A stretch of DNA of 64,000 nucleotides. It comes from an uncultured Muribaculaceae bacterium (GTDB lineage: Bacteria; Bacteroidota; Bacteroidia; Bacteroidales; Muribaculaceae). Shown one piece after another: positions 16,911-26,845 of this stretch; position 1 is the stretch's first letter, and every line of letters starts with the position of its first letter. The stretch covers positions 1 to 64,000 of the forward strand of contig CAJUIT010000015.1 in the NCBI GenBank assembly GCA_910586565.1, in the 5' to 3' direction. The notes below the pieces were generated by a model that did no database searches, was not told the origin of the DNA, and was given only the letters and a program-made list of their open reading frames with translations. The translations under genes were made by a program, and so were the position numbers.

Positions 16911-17776
16911 AAACCATTCTTGTAACAGGAGCCAACGGTCAGCTGGGCAACTGCATGCGCAATGCAGCCGCCAACAGCACCGACCGTTATATTTTCACCG
17001 ATGTGGCCGAGCTCGACATCACCGATGCCGAAGCCGTGAAGCGCATGGTGACCGACAACAATGTTGATGTGATTGTCAACTGCGCGGCCTACACCAATGT
17101 TGACAAGGCCGAGAGCGATGTTGACTTCGCACGCCTGCTCAACGCCGGCGCGGTGAAGAACCTCGCCGAAGCCGCCGTGGCCAACGGGGCAACCCTCATC
17201 CACATCTCAACCGACTATGTGTTCGGCGGAAACGCCGGCAACACCCCCCGCACCGAAAACGAGCCTGAAAATCCCACCGGAGTTTATGGTCTCACCAAAC
17301 TCGAAGGTGAACGCGCCATCGCCGACACCGGCGCCAAGGCACTGGTGTTCCGCACGGCGTGGCTCTACTCCGAGTATGGCCGCAACTTCGTGAAAACCAT
17401 GCTCGACCTCACTGCATCAAAGCCTATGCTGAAAGTGGTGTTCGACCAGGCGGGCACCCCCACCTACGCTCAGGACCTGGCCGACGCGCTTTTCGAGATT
17501 ATCAGCACAGGGGCCTACGAGGGGAAAGAGGGTGTCTATCACTACTCCAACGAGGGTGTGTGCTCGTGGTTCGACTTCACCCGCATGATTGCCGACATCG
17601 CCGGCAACAACGGCTGCGACATCCAACCCTGCCACTCGTGCGAGTTCCCCTCGCCGGTGACACGCCCGAGCTATTCGGTGCTCGACAAATCGAAGTTCAA
17701 AGAGACCTTCGGCCTGCGCGTGCCCTACTGGACCGACTCGCTCAAACGCTGCATCAAGAATTTACAAACAAAGTAA
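16907..17776 (+). CDS. rfbD: dTDP-4-dehydrorhamnose reductase
   Basis: Final NAD(P)H-dependent reduction that yields dTDP-L-rhamnose. Short-chain dehydrogenase fold: GANGQLGN at the N-terminus, ISTDYVFGG, and the YxxxK pair in GVYGLTKLEGE (about residue 125). The length is 289 residues. Coupled to rfbC by a 4-nt overlap; rfbB starts 18 nt downstream. Confidence 0.96.
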   Translation: MKTILVTGANGQLGNCMRNAAANSTDRYIFTDVAELDITDAEAVKRMVTDNNVDVIVNCAAYTNVDKAESDVDFARLLNAGAVKNLAEAAVANGATLIHISTDYVFGGNAGNTPRTENEPENPTGVYGLTKLEGERAIADTGAKALVFRTAWLYSEYGRNFVKTMLDLTASKPMLKVVFDQAGTPTYAQDLADALFEIISTGAYEGKEGVYHYSNEGVCSWFDFTRMIADIAGNNGCDIQPCHSCEFPSPVTRPSYSVLDKSKFKETFGLRVPYWTDSLKRCIKNLQTK

Positions 17777-17794
17777 CCCCACAACGACTCAAAA

Positions 17795-18931
<1,137 letters not shown>

Positions 18932-18963
18932 TTCTCCCCTCCTCCGGGAGAGGGTACCCGGAT

Positions 18964-18996
18964 TTGTAGGGACGCACGAACCGTGCGTCCCTACAA
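18964..18996. repeat. Perfect 15-bp-arm hairpin repeat
   Basis: TTGTAGGGACGCACG (18964-18978) pairs perfectly with CGTGCGTCCCTACAA (18982-18996) around a 3-nt loop. No T-run follows. The GTAGGGACGCACG palindrome resembles REP-like elements seen in many bacterial genomes (from memory). It sits between rfbB and the flippase gene, next to a CTCCTCCGGGAGAG tract. Confidence 0.8.
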
Positions 18997-19058
18997 GTCC
19001 AAGTACAACTTCAAGGGTGGGTTATTCCACCTACATTGAACCGTTTCAATATTTCTGA

Positions 19059-20492
19059 ATGGCAGAGACACTGAAAGATAAAGCTGTAAAAGGTGTTGCC
19101 TGGCGCATTGCCGAAACGGGCGGCCGCCAGGTGATTCAGTTCGGCATCAGCGTGGTGCTGGCCCGACTGATTATGCCCGAGCAGTTCGGTTTGGTGGCGA
19201 TGCTGAGTGTGTTCCTGGCCCTGTCGCAGGTGTTTATCGACTCGGGATTCTCAACGGCACTGATTCGCAAAACCAATCGCACTCAAGCCGACTGCAGCAC
19301 AGTTTACTTCTTCAATATAGCCGTGGCCGCAGTGTGCTACGCGATTCTGTTTGTATGCGCCCCCTTGGTTTCCGACTTCTATGGCATGGAACAGCTCACC
19401 CCAATTCTGAGGGTTACATCGCTATCGCTTATCATAGGGTCGGTTGCAGGAGTGCAGCGCACTTTGCTGCAGGCCGAGATGAACTTCAAACTGCTCACGA
19501 AAATGAACATCACAGCCCTGATAATATCGGGCATCGTGGGCATCGTGATGGCATATCTCGGTTTTCAGGTGTGGGCGCTGGTTACGCAGAGCCTTGTGTC
19601 GACGGTTGTTTCCACAGCTTTTATCTGGATTAAATTCGACTGGCGCCCGTCATGGATAATTTCGCGCGCGAGTTTCAAGGAGTTTTTCGGATTCGGGTCG
19701 AAATTGCTTGCATCAAGTCTGCTCGACACTTTATATAACAACGTCTACTCAATCATCATAGGCAAAGTGTTCAAGGCCGCAGATCTGGCATTCTACAACC
19801 GTGCAGATTCGTTGAAAAGCATGACGACCAGCCTCCCCACGAGCATACTGCAATCGGTAACCTACCCCACCCTCTGCAAACTTCAGGATAACGAGGATGC
19901 CCTGCGCAACGGCTACCGACGGATGCTGCGCCTGTCGGCATTCATTATCTTCCCGCTATGCATCGGATTGGGGGCTGTAGCATTTCCGCTTATCAACGTT
20001 CTCTATACCGACAGATGGATTTACGCAGCCACGCTGCTTTCAATCATTGTGTTTTCCGGAATGTGGTATCCCATCCACGCCATCAACCTCAACTACCTGA
20101 TTGTGAAAGGGCGCAGCGACCTCTTTTTCCGTCTGGAAATACTAAAGAAAATCAACGGCGTGATAATGCTCTGCATCACAGTGCCAATCGGGCTGGAAGC
20201 CATGTGTTACGGAAGCATCTGCACATCACTGATTGCATTAGTAATCAACAGCTACTACACAGGTAAATTCTTGAACATGAGCATTCTCAAACAGTTGGGC
20301 GACATGACCCCTACGCTGTTGCTTTGCGCTGCAATGTATATCCCCACCCGCCTCATTGCCACCATGATGGGCAACGGAATTGCCAGCCTGAGCGTGAGTA
20401 TGCTCACAGGTGCCGTAATCTACATAGGAGGCGCACTGCTGTTCCGCCTCCCCGAAGTGAACGAACTTAAAAATCTCCGCAAATCGCGATAA
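19059..20492 (+). CDS. Wzx-type polysaccharide flippase (MOP family)
   Basis: Predicted to flip the lipid-linked repeat unit across the inner membrane. The 477-residue protein has about 12-14 hydrophobic segments. The N-terminal KAVKGVAWRIAETGGRQVIQFGISVVLARLIMPEQFG is typical of WzxC-like flippases, as is the following FGLVAMLSVFLALSQVFIDSGF. It is the only flippase in the locus. It starts 127 nt after rfbB, across the hairpin repeat. Confidence 0.9.
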   Translation: MAETLKDKAVKGVAWRIAETGGRQVIQFGISVVLARLIMPEQFGLVAMLSVFLALSQVFIDSGFSTALIRKTNRTQADCSTVYFFNIAVAAVCYAILFVCAPLVSDFYGMEQLTPILRVTSLSLIIGSVAGVQRTLLQAEMNFKLLTKMNITALIISGIVGIVMAYLGFQVWALVTQSLVSTVVSTAFIWIKFDWRPSWIISRASFKEFFGFGSKLLASSLLDTLYNNVYSIIIGKVFKAADLAFYNRADSLKSMTTSLPTSILQSVTYPTLCKLQDNEDALRNGYRRMLRLSAFIIFPLCIGLGAVAFPLINVLYTDRWIYAATLLSIIVFSGMWYPIHAINLNYLIVKGRSDLFFRLEILKKINGVIMLCITVPIGLEAMCYGSICTSLIALVINSYYTGKFLNMSILKQLGDMTPTLLLCAAMYIPTRLIATMMGNGIASLSVSMLTGAVIYIGGALLFRLPEVNELKNLRKSR

Positions 20493-20512
20493 AAAACGCA
20501 TATACCTACACG

Positions 20513-21616
20513 ATGGAACAAATAACCGTAACATCACCCCTGCTCCCCAACCTCGACGAGTTCAATGACCTGCTCAAGGAAATCTGGGACAGCAAATGGA
20601 TTACCAACAACGGCTCATTCCACAAACGCCTGGAAGCCGCCCTGTGCGAATATCTCAAAGTTCCCTATATCAGCCTGTTCACCAACGGCACCCTGCCGCT
20701 GATTACCGCCCTGCAGGCACTGCGCATCACCGGCGAGGTAATTACAACCCCCTATAGCTTCGTGGCCACCACCCACTCGCTGTGGTGGAACGGCATCAAG
20801 CCGGTGTTTGTCGACATCGACCCCGCCACAGGCAACATCGACCCCGATAAAATCGAGGCCGCCATCACCCCTAAAACCACGGCAATCATGCCAGTGCACG
20901 TCTACGGCCAACCCTGCGACACCGAGCGCATTCAGGCTATCGCCGACAAATACGGGCTTAAGGTAATTTACGACGCAGCACACGCCTTTGGCGTTGAAGT
21001 GAACGGCGAGAGCATCCTCAAAGCCGGCGACATGTCCACCCTGTCGTTCCACGCCACAAAAGTTTACAACACCATCGAGGGTGGAGCACTCGTGATGCAC
21101 GATGCCAAAACCAAGCAGCGCATCGACTACCTCAAAAACTTCGGCTTTGCCGGAGAGACCGAGGTTGTAGCACCGGGCATCAACTCGAAAGTCGACGAAA
21201 TGCGCTCGGCCTACGGCCTGCTCAACCTCCGTCAGGTCGACGATGCCATCGCCGCACGCCGCCGTGCCGCCGAAGCCTACCGCGAAGGGCTGAAAGATGT
21301 GGAAGGCATCACCTTCTTCAACGACACCCCCGGAGTGCGCCACAACTACTCCTACTTCCCCATCTTCGTCGATGCCGAAAAATATGGCCGCACCCGCGAC
21401 GAACTCTACTTCGCAATGCGCGAGCAGAACGTTCTCGGCCGCCGCTACTTCTATCCCCTCATCTCCGAGTTCACCACCTACCGCGGACTCCCCTCGGCAG
21501 CTCCCGATAACCTCCCCGTTGCCCACCGCATGGCCAACTCCGTAATCTGCCTCCCCATGCACCACGCATTATCAATCGAAGATGTAAACCGTGTTATAAA
21601 CTGTATCAAAAATTGA
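20513..21616 (+). CDS. DegT/DnrJ/EryC1/StrS-family aminotransferase
   Basis: PLP-dependent aminotransferase of the sugar-modifying class. VIYDAAHAFG (about 151-160) binds the PLP ring, and SFHATKVYNTIEGG holds the PLP lysine (K183). At 367 residues it is full length. Members aminate keto-sugar nucleotides; the sugar here is unknown. It is GC-rich like the rfb genes, and directly after its stop the DNA becomes AT-rich. PorR of Porphyromonas gingivalis, needed for A-LPS, belongs to this broad family, but orthology cannot be claimed by eye. Confidence 0.9.
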   Translation: MEQITVTSPLLPNLDEFNDLLKEIWDSKWITNNGSFHKRLEAALCEYLKVPYISLFTNGTLPLITALQALRITGEVITTPYSFVATTHSLWWNGIKPVFVDIDPATGNIDPDKIEAAITPKTTAIMPVHVYGQPCDTERIQAIADKYGLKVIYDAAHAFGVEVNGESILKAGDMSTLSFHATKVYNTIEGGALVMHDAKTKQRIDYLKNFGFAGETEVVAPGINSKVDEMRSAYGLLNLRQVDDAIAARRRAAEAYREGLKDVEGITFFNDTPGVRHNYSYFPIFVDAEKYGRTRDELYFAMREQNVLGRRYFYPLISEFTTYRGLPSAAPDNLPVAHRMANSVICLPMHHALSIEDVNRVINCIKN

Positions 21617-21626
21617 TAAAGCATCG

Positions 21627-22838
21627 ATGAAAGTTTTAGTATTAGGTGGAGGAGCTGATCAAGTAGCGCTCATAAAAGAACTTCAAGCAAGAGGGAATGA
21701 GGTTGTTTTATTGGATTATCTCCCAAATCCCCCTGCAAAACAATGTGTTTCCAAACACATTCAGGAAAGCACGTTAGACATCAATGCAGTTAAAAATGCC
21801 GCCATCCGGGAAAATGCAGAACTAATCTGCACAGCCTGCACTGATCAGGCGCTTCTCACGGTAGCACAAGTTTCTGAAATGTTGAATTTGCCATGCTACA
21901 TTCCTTATTCAACTGCACTTGACGTTACCAACAAACTCTATATGAAGACTAAAATGTGGGAAAATGCCATACCCACAGCACTCTTCACAACAGTCACCTC
22001 GCCGGATGAGCTTGATAAAACTGCCGAATTCTCTTACCCCCTTGTGATAAAACCTGCCGATTGCAATTCGTCGAAAGGCGTGAGGAAGATTGAAGATAAA
22101 ACCTCTCTTAACAAAATTGTAGATGAGGCACTATCATTAAGCCGCACCCACACTGCCATTATCGAAGAATTTAAAACCGGCGAGGAGATTTCAGCAGATT
22201 TCTATATCGAGAATAATGATGTTAAATTGCTATCTGCCACCACTTCATTTAAAATCGGGTATAACGACAGATTCACAATATTAGGCAGCCGCTATCCTGC
22301 AATAACCGAATCCCAGGAACAAGAACTCCTTGAGATTGGTCGTAAGATTGCAAAAGCGTTTAATCTGTCGAATTGTCCGCTGTTGGTTCAACTCATTTTT
22401 GACGGCAATCAATTTTGGGTAATTGAGTTCAGTGCACGGATGGGTGGAGGCTCAAAATATAAATTAATCGAGGTCCTATCCGGAGTCAACATAATGTCGA
22501 AATATGTCGACTTGATTTTAGGAGAGAAACCTGTAGTCTCCCCAAGTAAGATGGTAAACCATGCTACCATGCAATACGTCTATTGCAATAATGGTAGAAT
22601 TGCTGAATTCGAAAACTTCGAAGAACTGAAACGCCGTGGAATAATCACCGAATATTTCTACTATAAACAACCCGGCGCTGTAATCGAAAAGGTCGAAACA
22701 AGCAGTGACCGTCCGGCAGGATTCCTTGTGACAGGCAATTCCGAAGCAGAAGTTGCCCAAAAGTTAGCTGTCGCCGATGATAATCTCAGAATCATCGATG
22801 ATAATGGAAACGATATAATGATTCATCATTTGAAATGA
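21627..22838 (+). CDS. ATP-grasp ligase-like protein
   Basis: A 403-residue ATP-grasp enzyme of the biotin-carboxylase/carbamoyl-phosphate-synthase-like group. The N-terminal pre-ATP domain starts MKVLVLGGGADQVALIKELQ. Central ATP-binding strands are YPLVIKPADCNSSKGV (about 140-155) and AIIEEFKTGEEISADFY, with the metal-binding FWVIEFSARMGGG near residue 270. Such enzymes join a carboxylate to an amine through an acyl-phosphate; the substrate is unknown. Its stop overlaps the next gene by 4 nt. It is AT-rich compared with the aminotransferase before it and opens the unusual cassette. Confidence 0.85.
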   Translation: MKVLVLGGGADQVALIKELQARGNEVVLLDYLPNPPAKQCVSKHIQESTLDINAVKNAAIRENAELICTACTDQALLTVAQVSEMLNLPCYIPYSTALDVTNKLYMKTKMWENAIPTALFTTVTSPDELDKTAEFSYPLVIKPADCNSSKGVRKIEDKTSLNKIVDEALSLSRTHTAIIEEFKTGEEISADFYIENNDVKLLSATTSFKIGYNDRFTILGSRYPAITESQEQELLEIGRKIAKAFNLSNCPLLVQLIFDGNQFWVIEFSARMGGGSKYKLIEVLSGVNIMSKYVDLILGEKPVVSPSKMVNHATMQYVYCNNGRIAEFENFEELKRRGIITEYFYYKQPGAVIEKVETSSDRPAGFLVTGNSEAEVAQKLAVADDNLRIIDDNGNDIMIHHLK

Positions 22839-23905
22839 TTGAGCGTATCACAATAATCGGAGCCGGCAACGGAGGGCAAGCTATTGCCGGATATTGCGCT
22901 TCCCGCGGAGTGAAGGTTTGCCTATACAACCGAAACTTAAATAAATTAGAGGAACTCCTATCCAATCATAAAATACATCTGCATGGCGCAATCAATGCCG
23001 AAGGGATAGTTGATGTTATTACTGATAACATCAGAACAGCTGTAACCTACAGCGATATGATATTTGTGGTTACACCTGCCACTGCACACCACAGTTTGGC
23101 ACAGGAGATGCTTCCACATCTTTCCAACGGGCAGACAATAGTGTTGAATCCCGGGCGCACTTTCGGCACATTAGAGTTTCAATCAGTTTTTTCCAAAAGA
23201 CCTGACTTGAATGTTGTTGTTGCTGAAGCCCAGACACTTCTATATGCATGCCGGTTACAGAAGCCAGGCCTAATAAATGTTATCGGAGTTAAGGAACGTG
23301 TTCCTCTGGTAACAGACCATTCAGATAAGACCAACGCCATCATAAATAATCTGTCGGATTTATTTCCTGCGTTTCTCCCGGCACCGTCACTTCTGCAAGT
23401 AGGTCTTGAAAACATCGGCTCAATTTTCCATCCGGCAGTGATTCTGTTTAACGCCGCTACCATTGAGCGTAATGAGCCGTTCTATTTTTATCGTGACATG
23501 ACACCTCAAACAGCATCAGTAATTAACAAACTTGATGCCGAACGAATAAAAATCGGAAAAGCTTATGGAATAGACCTTATGCCTGTTGATGAATGGATCG
23601 TATATGCATACCCCGGCACCAAAGGCACAGGACTGTGCGAACGTATGCGTAATAACCCGGCATATCACGATATATTGGCTCCCGGTTCTATTTTCAGCCG
23701 ACAACTGACCGAAGATATTCCTACGGGAATAATTCCAATGAGAGAATTGGGAAAACTCGCCGGAATTGACACACCTATCATGGATGCCATTATCACCCTG
23801 TCATCGGCATTGCTTGATATTGATTTTATCAAAACAGGGCGCACGCTTCACAATCTGGGGCTTAGCAATTTATCAAAAAAGGAATTAATGCAGCACATAT
23901 CATGA
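22835..23905 (+). CDS. Opine (octopine/nopaline)-type dehydrogenase
   Basis: A 356-residue NAD(P)-dependent dehydrogenase. The Rossmann motif is IIGAGNGGQAIAGY (G9, G11, G14). The middle shows the family signature NIGSIFHPAVILFN (about 197-210), with the His of the catalytic dyad in FHP. The C-terminal helical domain matches octopine dehydrogenases (WIVYAYPGTKGTGLCERM). The family reductively condenses an amino acid with a 2-keto acid to give an N-(carboxyalkyl) amino acid. It is coupled by 4-nt overlaps to both neighbours. Location in a glycan locus suggests an opine-like amino-acid substituent; that is inference. Confidence 0.85.
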   Translation: MIERITIIGAGNGGQAIAGYCASRGVKVCLYNRNLNKLEELLSNHKIHLHGAINAEGIVDVITDNIRTAVTYSDMIFVVTPATAHHSLAQEMLPHLSNGQTIVLNPGRTFGTLEFQSVFSKRPDLNVVVAEAQTLLYACRLQKPGLINVIGVKERVPLVTDHSDKTNAIINNLSDLFPAFLPAPSLLQVGLENIGSIFHPAVILFNAATIERNEPFYFYRDMTPQTASVINKLDAERIKIGKAYGIDLMPVDEWIVYAYPGTKGTGLCERMRNNPAYHDILAPGSIFSRQLTEDIPTGIIPMRELGKLAGIDTPIMDAIITLSSALLDIDFIKTGRTLHNLGLSNLSKKELMQHIS

Positions 23906-25758
23906 ACGGGCTTAAAAATGCAGAGGTATTCGGCCTCATAAAAACCCACATCGACGTTCACACATTGGGAATCACCACCATTGCCAATTTGCTCAAAGAC
24001 TGTGGATACGAAACTATCATTGCTCCTGACCCGATTTCGGTAGCGGCTGAAAATGCAAGAAAAGAAAATAATCTGTCGCTCATCGCAAACTGGATTAACA
24101 AAAACCACATCACCCGACTTGGTTTCAGTTACCGGCTTGATCCGATTGAAGCTAAAGATTATTTTTGCCGGCTGTTTTATCAACTGCAGAACCACAATCT
24201 ATTTGAAAGTCAAGGCGGCCCTTTGAGAGGTGTGTTTTTCGCAGGACTACCCGACGCATGTCAGTTGGTAAAAGCTGAACTTGGAGATAAAATCATTGTC
24301 TTCCCCGGAGATGAAACGCCATTGGAATCGTTGACAAAGCTTGGTGTTCCGGAACATAAAATCCCCACTGATTTATCATCTGCATCGGAATACGACACAA
24401 TGCGATGGCAATTTGCCAAATCTCTTATTGAAAGGGAAGCCTATCTAACCCAACAGCCACTAAATCATCTTGGTTATCCCGAAGCAGGAACAGAAAAAGA
24501 TTCTTTTATATCCCGTCTTAATTATGCCAGGCAGCATAAGTCGCTTCCTATAATTCGCGCCCATGTCGGACCTTATAACCCTAACCGAATAGAGGCTATT
24601 AAAGAATTCCTCTCATGGTGCGGAGAACTTGCTTCTGCAAAACTTCTTGATGTGCTCTCAATCGGCACATCACAACTCACCCAAGCTCATTTTGGCGAAG
24701 ATTGGAACGGCAGACCCAACGGCGGTGGCGTACCTGTAAATTCCGAAATAGAATACAAAATGATTCGGGATGCTGCAAAACCCATGCTCGTAAGAACCTA
24801 TGCAGGAACAAAAGACGTGCCCGGGTTGGCGCAGATGCATGAGCGCACACTTAATATCTCATGGCATGCCTTGTCGCTGTGGTGGTTCTCTGAAATTGAC
24901 GGGCGTGGCAACAACACCGTGCTTGAAAATCTGAAAGAACATGCTGAAGCCATAAGATATATAGCCTCAAGCGGAAAACCGATGGAACCAAATGTTCCAC
25001 ACCATTTTGCTTTTCGAGGTTCAGATGACATAAGTTTTATAATCTCGGGATATATCGCTGCGAAATTTGCAAAAACTCTCGGCATACGAAACCTGATTCT
25101 GCAGGATATGCTGAACACGCCAAAACACACAATTGGTTTACAGGATTTGGCAAAAGCGCGGGTTATGCTCAAGGTTGTCAGAGAACTCGAAGACAGCGAA
25201 TTTAAAGTTCATCTGCAAACACGAGCCGGTCTTGATTATTTTTCCCCCGACCTCGAAAAAGCAAAAGTTCAGCTTGCCGCAGTCACAGCCATGATGGATG
25301 ATATTGAACCTGACAATCCCAATAGTCCCGAAATAATCCACGTGGTTAGTTATTGCGAGGCTGTGCGGTTGGCTACACCTCCGGTTATAAACGAAAGCAT
25401 CAAAATCACACTCTCAGCCCTTTACAACTATCGCCGCCAACGTGCCGAAGGCAAAATCCCGCACATGGGGCATGACCGAGAATTACTCGAACGAACTGAA
25501 GAGTTGCTCGATGAAGTGCGTGAGTCAATAAATATATTAGAAACCGCAATCCCGAACCTCTACACACCTGAGGGTCTATTCTTCCTCTTCAAAAACGGAT
25601 TTTTCCCTGTGCCGGCTCTATTCGATCCCGAAAATAAATATCCCAAAGCAACTAAATGGCACACAGCTCTTAAAAAAGGTGGTGTGCGCGTTGTAGATGA
25701 TAAGGGAAACATCATATCAACCCCGGCCCGCTACAAAGCAATTCTAAACGAACTTTAA
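23902..25758 (+). CDS. Cobalamin-binding, mutase-like protein
   Basis: A 618-residue protein. Residues 18-23 are DVHTLG, an exact DxHxxG motif used by base-off/His-on B12 proteins; it is followed by GFSYRLDP (about 74-81) and a GG at about 113-114, as in the DxHxxG/SxL/GG pattern. Residues about 190-500 look like an alpha/beta barrel, with RAHVGPYNPNR, PNGGGVPVNSEIE and HHFAFRGSDD, weakly reminiscent of the glutamate mutase large subunit. The rest is helical. No CX3CX2C motif is present. It may rearrange an amino acid or transfer a methyl group. The exact family is uncertain; the B12 motif is the firm part. Confidence 0.6.
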   Translation: MNGLKNAEVFGLIKTHIDVHTLGITTIANLLKDCGYETIIAPDPISVAAENARKENNLSLIANWINKNHITRLGFSYRLDPIEAKDYFCRLFYQLQNHNLFESQGGPLRGVFFAGLPDACQLVKAELGDKIIVFPGDETPLESLTKLGVPEHKIPTDLSSASEYDTMRWQFAKSLIEREAYLTQQPLNHLGYPEAGTEKDSFISRLNYARQHKSLPIIRAHVGPYNPNRIEAIKEFLSWCGELASAKLLDVLSIGTSQLTQAHFGEDWNGRPNGGGVPVNSEIEYKMIRDAAKPMLVRTYAGTKDVPGLAQMHERTLNISWHALSLWWFSEIDGRGNNTVLENLKEHAEAIRYIASSGKPMEPNVPHHFAFRGSDDISFIISGYIAAKFAKTLGIRNLILQDMLNTPKHTIGLQDLAKARVMLKVVRELEDSEFKVHLQTRAGLDYFSPDLEKAKVQLAAVTAMMDDIEPDNPNSPEIIHVVSYCEAVRLATPPVINESIKITLSALYNYRRQRAEGKIPHMGHDRELLERTEELLDEVRESINILETAIPNLYTPEGLFFLFKNGFFPVPALFDPENKYPKATKWHTALKKGGVRVVDDKGNIISTPARYKAILNEL

Positions 25759-25759
25759 A

Positions 25760-26833
25760 ATGAGCATTAAGGGACAAGAAAACGATGTAAAACAGGCACT
25801 CCTGGAGCGGTTTGCCTTGCAAAAGGAATATGGCGGCGACGATAAACCGGTTAATAAAATCGCGCCACTGGTAAGCATTACCGTTATAACATACCGTCAC
25901 CGCGAATATATCCGTCAATGTCTTGACGGAATTCTCATGCAGCAGACAAAATTCCCCTATGAAATTATCATTGGAGAAGATGGCTCGGATGACGGCACAA
26001 CAGAAATCTGTAAGGAATACGCCGACCGTTATCCCGATAAAATCCGATTGTTCATCCGCGACCGCTCTCTATCTCAATTTAAAGATTCCAACGGAAAAAC
26101 TATAAGATTCAACGGAATCTGGACCCGCATGTCTGTCAAAGGAACTTATGTTGCTTGGTGCGAGGGTGATGACTATTGGACCGACCCGCTGAAGCTGCAG
26201 AAACAGGTTGATTTTCTGGAATCGCACCCCGACTACACATTATGTTACACGGGGTTCAAAGTCGTAGATAAACACTCTAAAGACCTCCCTGCTGACAAAT
26301 ATAACAAAATGATGGCTGAGTCGAGGAGTGGCAATGTGTTTCCGCAGCTTTTGAAAGGGAATTTTATTCTTACGTGCACCACATGCTTTCGTAAAGAGGT
26401 GTTTTTGGATGATTTATACAACAATGCGCCACACACACTTGACTACAGCATGTTCCTGACGGCAGCGTTGACCGGCAAATGCCATTATATTCCTGATAAG
26501 ACTGCGTGCTACCGCGTGCTGGCTACCGGGCAGATGCACTCCAATTCCTATAACGTGCTTAAAGCGTGCGATGCATTGCAGCGTTATTTCGGAGAAATCT
26601 GGCTCAAAAAACCGGAGCTTGTGAAAGGCTCACACTTGAAAATGCGCCGCACAATTGCCAATCTACTTTGCATGCAACTCAAGCATTATCGCGACGATAT
26701 AAAGGTGCAAGCTGATGCAAAACGCATTCTCAAGACCTATCGCTCTCTTTGGCCTTGGATTCCGGTGGGTATGTTGCACCCTATCGGCGAACTTATATCC
26801 AACCGCACGAAACGAATGTTGCACCTATCGTAA
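25760..26833 (+). CDS. Glycosyltransferase family 2
   Basis: A 357-residue GT-A enzyme. VSITVITYRHREYIRQCLDG opens the nucleotide-sugar fold at about residue 38. IIIGEDGSDDGT and AWCEGDDYWTDP (the DxD-like metal site, about 135) are typical of capsule GT2 enzymes. The ATG lies 1 nt after the mutase-like gene stop, so it shares that transcript. Donor and acceptor are unknown. Confidence 0.88.
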   Translation: MSIKGQENDVKQALLERFALQKEYGGDDKPVNKIAPLVSITVITYRHREYIRQCLDGILMQQTKFPYEIIIGEDGSDDGTTEICKEYADRYPDKIRLFIRDRSLSQFKDSNGKTIRFNGIWTRMSVKGTYVAWCEGDDYWTDPLKLQKQVDFLESHPDYTLCYTGFKVVDKHSKDLPADKYNKMMAESRSGNVFPQLLKGNFILTCTTCFRKEVFLDDLYNNAPHTLDYSMFLTAALTGKCHYIPDKTACYRVLATGQMHSNSYNVLKACDALQRYFGEIWLKKPELVKGSHLKMRRTIANLLCMQLKHYRDDIKVQADAKRILKTYRSLWPWIPVGMLHPIGELISNRTKRMLHLS

Positions 26834-26845
26834 TTATCCATCCCG

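Noticed and set aside
20615..21565. 316-codon minus-strand frame opposite the DegT aminotransferase
   Set aside because: The plus-strand product has clear PLP motifs; the antisense product is Gly/Val/Asp-rich with no motif.
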